Shown here: piece after piece, positions 63,273-64,000 of the stretch
Numbering within the stretch: the first letter of the stretch is position 1
Layout of the letters: each line of letters begins with the position of its first letter
Assembly: GCA_037074765.1 (NCBI GenBank)
Contig: JBAMDO010000065.1
Span: 186,001 to 250,000, forward strand
Length of the DNA: 64,000 nucleotides
Origin: Mansonella perstans
Taxonomy: Eukaryota; Nematoda; Chromadorea; Rhabditida; Onchocercidae
Direction of reading: 5' to 3'
Made by a program: the position numbers and the translations under genes
Notes under the pieces: generated by a model
Databases searched by the model: none
What the model was told of the DNA's origin: nothing
The model's input: the letters and a program-made list of their open reading frames with translations, nothing else

Positions 63273-64000
63273 ATGAAAACATTATTTATTTTATGCTTTG
63301 TCAGTTTCATTCTGCCTATTTACACAAATCCATTTCATGAATTGTGAGTATTTTACTTTTTTGAAACATAATACAGCACAGAAAACGCTTTGAAATATAA
63401 TAATTATATCGCTGATCAATCCTTCTTGTTATAAATGAATCAAAAATTTCAATCATTTGCAGTTTCTCTTTTTCAGGGATAGTGACGACAGTAAAGGTGA
63501 AATTCATGCCTTGTATCAACAACATTATTCAAAATACAGAACTTACCTGAAAGAATTTGGTTCGTCAATTAATATAACCTTAATTTGCTATCAGTTCATT
63601 AATTTTCTTTAAAAATGGTTTCAAATTGTTAACTTATGAATAAAGTTGAGTCACTCAGAATTTTCCATAAATTCTATTATTCGTTACAGGCAAAAAACAT
63701 GATTCGTCGGTTCCAGAACGAATCCGGTTACTTAAATTTGTTCAATCAATGAAAAGAATTGATGAACATAATCAACGTTACAGTAAGGGGCTGGTAACAT
63801 ACAAATTAGGTCTGAATGAAATGAGCGATTGGGTTTGTAATTTTTATTATAGTAATGAAAATTCAAACCTAAGCATATAATAAAAATTAATATTATACAT
63901 TTATGCTTTTTTCTTTTCTAATTTTGTTTTATTATTTCTTCCTGTCTTTTGTTTTACTTTTTTTCATTTTTTTGTAGACCGAAGAGGAAAAGAAAATGCA
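63273..64000 (+). CDS. Papain-family cysteine protease, third copy, cut by window end
   Basis: Exons 63273-63343, 63477-63559, 63690-63832 and the start of exon 4 at 63978 are present, encoding the signal peptide and most of the I29 propeptide. All are open and almost identical to copy 2 over the shared part. The intron 2 donor is GTTCGT where the other copies have GTTAGT, a weaker site. The catalytic half lies beyond the window, so activity cannot be judged. The close identity between copies 2 and 3 indicates a recent tandem duplication of a unit of about 3.9 kb. Confidence 0.8.

Noticed and set aside
1..64000. CRISPR array or bacterial operon structure
   Set aside because: Spliced genes with nematode-type introns throughout; the tandem repeats seen have no unique spacers of constant size.

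Overview
The window looks like nuclear DNA of a parasitic nematode, most likely a spirurid or filarial worm. It is strongly AT-rich, its genes are cut into many short exons, and most introns end in the nematode-type TTTTCAG. Several genes have such an acceptor just before the start codon, as expected for spliced-leader trans-splicing. The species cannot be named from sequence alone. Exons were joined by reading splice sites by eye; the four conserved genes gave unbroken frames with lengths close to their families.

Layout: 1-1.3 kb holds a decayed BEL/Pao retrotransposon. 2.4-4.4 kb (minus) is a calmodulin-like gene (cal-1 type, 167 aa). 4.5-16.5 kb is gene-poor and holds small repeats, a 2.9 kb inverted-repeat structure and a second BEL/Pao relic. 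16.6-22.3 kb (plus) is a complete FUT8-type alpha-1,6-fucosyltransferase (573 aa, 11 exons). 24.5-26.5 kb (minus) is an apparently intact papain-family cysteine protease (355 aa). 27.2-29.9 kb (minus) is an unrecognised coiled-coil protein (303 aa). 31.4-33.7 kb (minus) is a GPANK1-type ankyrin/G-patch protein (343 aa). 37.1-53.3 kb (minus) is a DOCK6/7/8-type Rho-GEF (2214 aa, 44 exons). Divergent from it at 53.8-54.2 kb is a short locus with two small reading frames. At 57.4 kb lies a 48-aa secreted-peptide gene. 59.0-64.0 kb holds plus-strand copies of the protease: one pseudogene, one diverged relic and one running off the window.

Most conserved genes are unrelated in function: calcium signalling, Golgi core fucosylation, RNA-associated G-patch protein, Rho GTPase activation. 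The family-level story is the protease cluster, with at least three good copies plus relics in both orientations flanking a 32 kb conserved block, each with its own copied TATA-containing promoter and an unusual active-site surround.

The most interesting signals are in splicing. Reading frame forces GC-AG introns in three different genes. In two further introns the only frame-consistent acceptor ends TTTCCG instead of TTTCAG.
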